64,000 nucleotides of DNA, taken from the NCBI RefSeq assembly GCF_023973145.1, contig NZ_CP099546.1, forward strand, positions 3,596,001-3,660,000. Reading direction: 5' to 3'. The stretch comes from Natronosalvus vescus (GTDB lineage Archaea; Halobacteriota; Halobacteria; Halobacteriales; Natrialbaceae). The notes under the pieces are model-generated. The model was not told the DNA's origin, did not search any database, and saw nothing but the letters and a program-made list of their open reading frames with translations. Shown piece after piece: positions 62,181-64,000 of this stretch (its first letter is position 1; each line of letters starts with the position of its first letter). The position numbers and the translations under genes are program-made.

Positions 62181-62540
62181 TCACGCGTTTAGTGCCGCGA
62201 ACGTCGGACTCTCGTCGGTGACGTTCAGCCACCCGTTCCGAGCGACCTCGAGAGATCGCACTTCATCGAATGTTCCGTCGTCATCGATCCAGGATCGCAG
62301 TCTCGAGCAGGGAAGAGCCACGCGCTGCCAGTCGCTCCGGATTTGGCGTCGTGTGTACTCGCGTATCGGGTGGCCTCGCGGGACTGTTAGACGGCTTCCC
62401 TGGCGTCGAGGTCACCGCCGGCGTGGAAGGCGCGCGCGAGTTCCCGACCGGTGACGAACACGCGATTTTCAGTGGAAGGTGCAGCTGCGGCAGTGGCTAC
62501 CACGATTTGGGTTTCCGGCGACGATTTCGGAAATCGATAA
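62181..62540 (-). pseudogene. Decayed gene of unknown function
   Basis: Minus-strand sense can be followed through QIVVATAAAAPSTENRVFVT, then GRELARAFHAGGDLDAREAV, then a TAA at 62387-62389, then QSREATRYASTHDAKSGATG. Near 62310 it changes frame to RLRSWIDDDGTFDEVR, SLEVARNGWLNVTDES and PTFAALNA, ending at TGA 62181. Together this looks like one acidic protein of about 115 residues that has picked up a stop and a frameshift. No family recognised. The upstream limit is approximate. Confidence 0.4.
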
Positions 62541-62812
62541 ACGTGGTGGCTTCAAGGCACCGCTGTAGGGCTTCTATGGGTGGCTGATTATCAGTTTTGA
62601 AAGTTATTCAGTTGTGGTGACAGTCATTTCTTTAGACCTGGCCACAGCCTTTATTATACAGGCTTGAGGTTCGACTATCAGCATCCGATGTGAGCGTGAG
62701 AAACTGACGGTGGAGGTTGATGCGGTAGCATCCCCCGACCCCATCCGTCATCTCGAGCATTCGGCAGTCGCTCAATAAAGGTTCTCATCGCTCACAGGTG
62801 CTGTGAAATACT

Positions 62813-63217
62813 ATGCGTATGGAAAGCAAATTCGAAACCGAAGACGAATCGTCCAGCCGGGCGGTATCGCCGGTTATTGGGGTTATCCTAATGGTCGCTA
62901 TTACCGTGATTCTGGCTGCAGTGATTGCGGCGTTTGTGCTGGATCTCGGTCAGAGTTCAGGAGCTAACCCGTCAGCAGGATATTCAATTGATGGAAATGG
63001 TGAAGACATGTCCGTTCAGTTGTCTAATATCGACCGTTTAGACTCTTGGGCAGCATACTGTGATGATCGACCCGATAATCTAGACTTTGAAGATGCCAAT
63101 GTGGGAGAGAGGTTTGATGTTAACGATTTCAGCAGTGACGATAATTGTGACCCAGACTCAACCTCTGATGACGTGACAATCATTGGCGAATACAACGGTA
63201 ATGAAGCTACGCTGTGA
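62813..63217 (+). CDS. Archaeal type IV pilin (first of a tandem pair)
   Basis: A 134-residue prepilin with the Pilin_N/DUF1628 type III signal: charged leader, then [17 protein letters not shown] and a continuous hydrophobic helix ending FVLDLGQ. Prepilin peptidase PibD would cut between A and V or next to it. The head is acidic with two Cys that could pair. It ends [16 protein letters not shown], almost the same as its neighbour. An internal ATG at codon 3 is also possible. Surface adhesion pilus subunit. Confidence 0.88.
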   Translation: MRMESKFETEDESSSRAVSPVIGVILMVAITVILAAVIAAFVLDLGQSSGANPSAGYSIDGNGEDMSVQLSNIDRLDSWAAYCDDRPDNLDFEDANVGERFDVNDFSSDDNCDPDSTSDDVTIIGEYNGNEATL

Positions 63218-63224
63218 TAATAAC

Positions 63225-63635
63225 ATGAATGTGAAATCCAAAATAGACGAAAGTGGAGAAAAGGAGAAAAGAGCAGTATCACCAGTGATTGGAGTTATAC
63301 TTATGGTTGCAATTACTGTAATTCTAGCGGCAGTGATTGCTGCCTTTGTACTTGACCTTGGTCAAAGTTCAGGTGCAAACCCATCAGCAGGATTCTCATA
63401 TGATCAATCGGATAATGAAACAACTATTCAACTGAACACGGTTGACCGTTTAGATTCGGTTACTTTCAACGTCCATGGCGACTGTAACGACATTGCTACA
63501 GATGTTGGTCACGATGCAGACCCTAGTGTTGGTGACTCATGGACTTTCCCACCAAATGACTCCACCACCCAATCGTGCGAACCAGATGATATTACTATCG
63601 TAGGCGAGTACGACGGGAACGAAGCCACACTGTAA
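63225..63635 (+). CDS. Archaeal type IV pilin (second of a tandem pair)
   Basis: A 136-residue prepilin, paralogue of the gene just upstream and 7 bases after its stop. Residues 17-60 (RAVSPVIGV to [10 protein letters not shown]) are nearly identical in protein to the first copy, yet many codons differ. The Cys pair and the DITIVGEYDGNEATL ending are also shared. The gene is clearly A/T-richer than the chromosome (many AAT, ACA, GTA codons), suggesting transfer or relaxed codon choice. The ATG at 63225 is preferred over 63183. Confidence 0.88.
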   Translation: MNVKSKIDESGEKEKRAVSPVIGVILMVAITVILAAVIAAFVLDLGQSSGANPSAGFSYDQSDNETTIQLNTVDRLDSVTFNVHGDCNDIATDVGHDADPSVGDSWTFPPNDSTTQSCEPDDITIVGEYDGNEATL

Positions 63636-63712
63636 CCTACATATCTCTTTGTCGTGAAATTGTCTTTTAAACATAGGTTGAGCGCGCATATGCTGGAATG
63701 TAGCATGAATAG

Positions 63713-64000
63713 CCGTCAGATATCGTCTATATCTCGGACGTAAACCGGCCCGATCGGGCCGGTCATCGCACCATAACACTCACTATCTACCGGGTTGCCG
63801 TCCGCCTTACTCGCAACCCGGACAAGAACCTCCAGCAACATCGCAACCGCGACGACATGAACGTCTGGCTCAGTCAGACGACTGGCGAGCTGCACCAGGC
63901 GACCGGCGACGACGGCTGGCTGTATCTCGGGATGCACGATCTCCGGCGTACATGGGCGACCTCGCTCGCGAGCAACGACGTCGACCCGCTCCTGGTGATC
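63713..64000 (+). CDS. C-terminal part of a tyrosine recombinase (integrase), runs off the window
   Basis: The open frame from 63713 ends in a phage-integrase catalytic block: DDGWLYLGMHDLRRTWATSL and SNDVDPLLVI at the edge. The HxxR motif is seen (His at 63935-63937, Arg at 63944-63946). The catalytic first Arg, expected about 100 residues earlier, is not found and the frame starts only about 74 residues before, so the gene is N-terminally truncated or the 5' part lies in another frame. An ATG at 63857 gives a shorter reading. Marks mobile DNA. Confidence 0.65.
63744..63763. repeat. 20-base perfect palindrome beside the integrase
   Basis: ACCGGCCCGATCGGGCCGGT reads the same on both strands. 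It lies within the open frame ahead of the recombinase core. It could be a hairpin or a recombination/binding site for the integrase. Confidence 0.6.

Larger units (their letters stand above)
61968..62812. other. Accessory intergenic region with a decayed gene
   Basis: 845 bases. TATATA at 62003-62008 faces the broken pilin-like gene. 62181-62540 holds a decayed minus-strand gene (see separate entry). 62760-62812 is the pilin promoter region with AATAAAG at about 62776. Nothing else is recognised. Confidence 0.45.

Overview
The window is haloarchaeal chromosome, most likely from a member of the class Halobacteria (Natrialbales or Haloferacales type). The predicted proteins are very acidic, third codon positions are G/C rich, and CTCGAG is frequent. 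Secreted proteins carry twin-arginine lipoprotein signals followed by Asn-Gly or Asp-rich linkers. Many genes have a TATA-like box 27-29 bases before the start codon, which is the leaderless arrangement. Halophile-specific families are present: PccX, GfcR, DUF7344-like, DICT and haloarchaeal glucose dehydrogenase. No rRNA, tRNA or CRISPR was seen.

Layout. 1-2.1 kb: a frameshifted lamin-tail lipoprotein gene, a small Cys-containing protein and an aldo/keto reductase. 2.4-9.9 kb: a complete dipeptide/oligopeptide-type ABC operon whose binding protein looks circularly permuted and three of whose other subunits carry large extra segments. 9.9-11.1 kb: two uncharacterised genes. 11.2-15.8 kb: propionyl/acetyl-CoA carboxylase (pccB, pccX, pccA) with a Nudix gene on the other strand. 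16-21.6 kb: a branched-chain amino acid ABC transporter. 22-31.6 kb: short-chain dehydrogenase, glycerophosphodiesterase, HEAT-like protein, tungsten/molybdenum aldehyde oxidoreductase, AtoE-type short-chain fatty acid transporter, MFS carrier, acetyl-CoA-synthetase-like enzyme and an Lrp/AsnC regulator. 31.7-47.4 kb: a second peptide-type ABC operon of ordinary architecture, a hydantoin/Asp/Glu racemase-family gene, two hydantoinase/oxoprolinase (HyuA/HyuB) pairs and a cupin. 47.9-60.4 kb: GNAT, a decayed small gene, DUF7344-like, DICT, methylmalonyl-CoA mutase large subunit, a second aldo/keto reductase, YbjQ, methylmalonyl-CoA epimerase, a HAD protein, glucose dehydrogenase coupled to GfcR, and a monothiol glutaredoxin. 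60.4-64 kb: an AT-richer accessory tail with a broken pilin-like gene, a second decayed gene, two tandem type IV pilins and the end of a tyrosine recombinase.

How the genes fit together. Branched-chain amino acid uptake, short-chain fatty acid uptake, acyl-CoA synthesis, propionyl-CoA carboxylase, epimerase and mutase form most of a route from valine/isoleucine/propionate to succinyl-CoA. The cobalamin-binding small subunit of the mutase is not in the window. The second ABC operon, racemase-family gene and Hyu pairs look like a cyclic-amide (hydantoin or oxoproline type) uptake and ring-opening locus. Glucose dehydrogenase with GfcR belongs to the semi-phosphorylative Entner-Doudoroff pathway.

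The most unusual objects are the permuted binding protein with its enlarged transporter, and the cluster of single-base-lesion pseudogenes in the accessory stretches.
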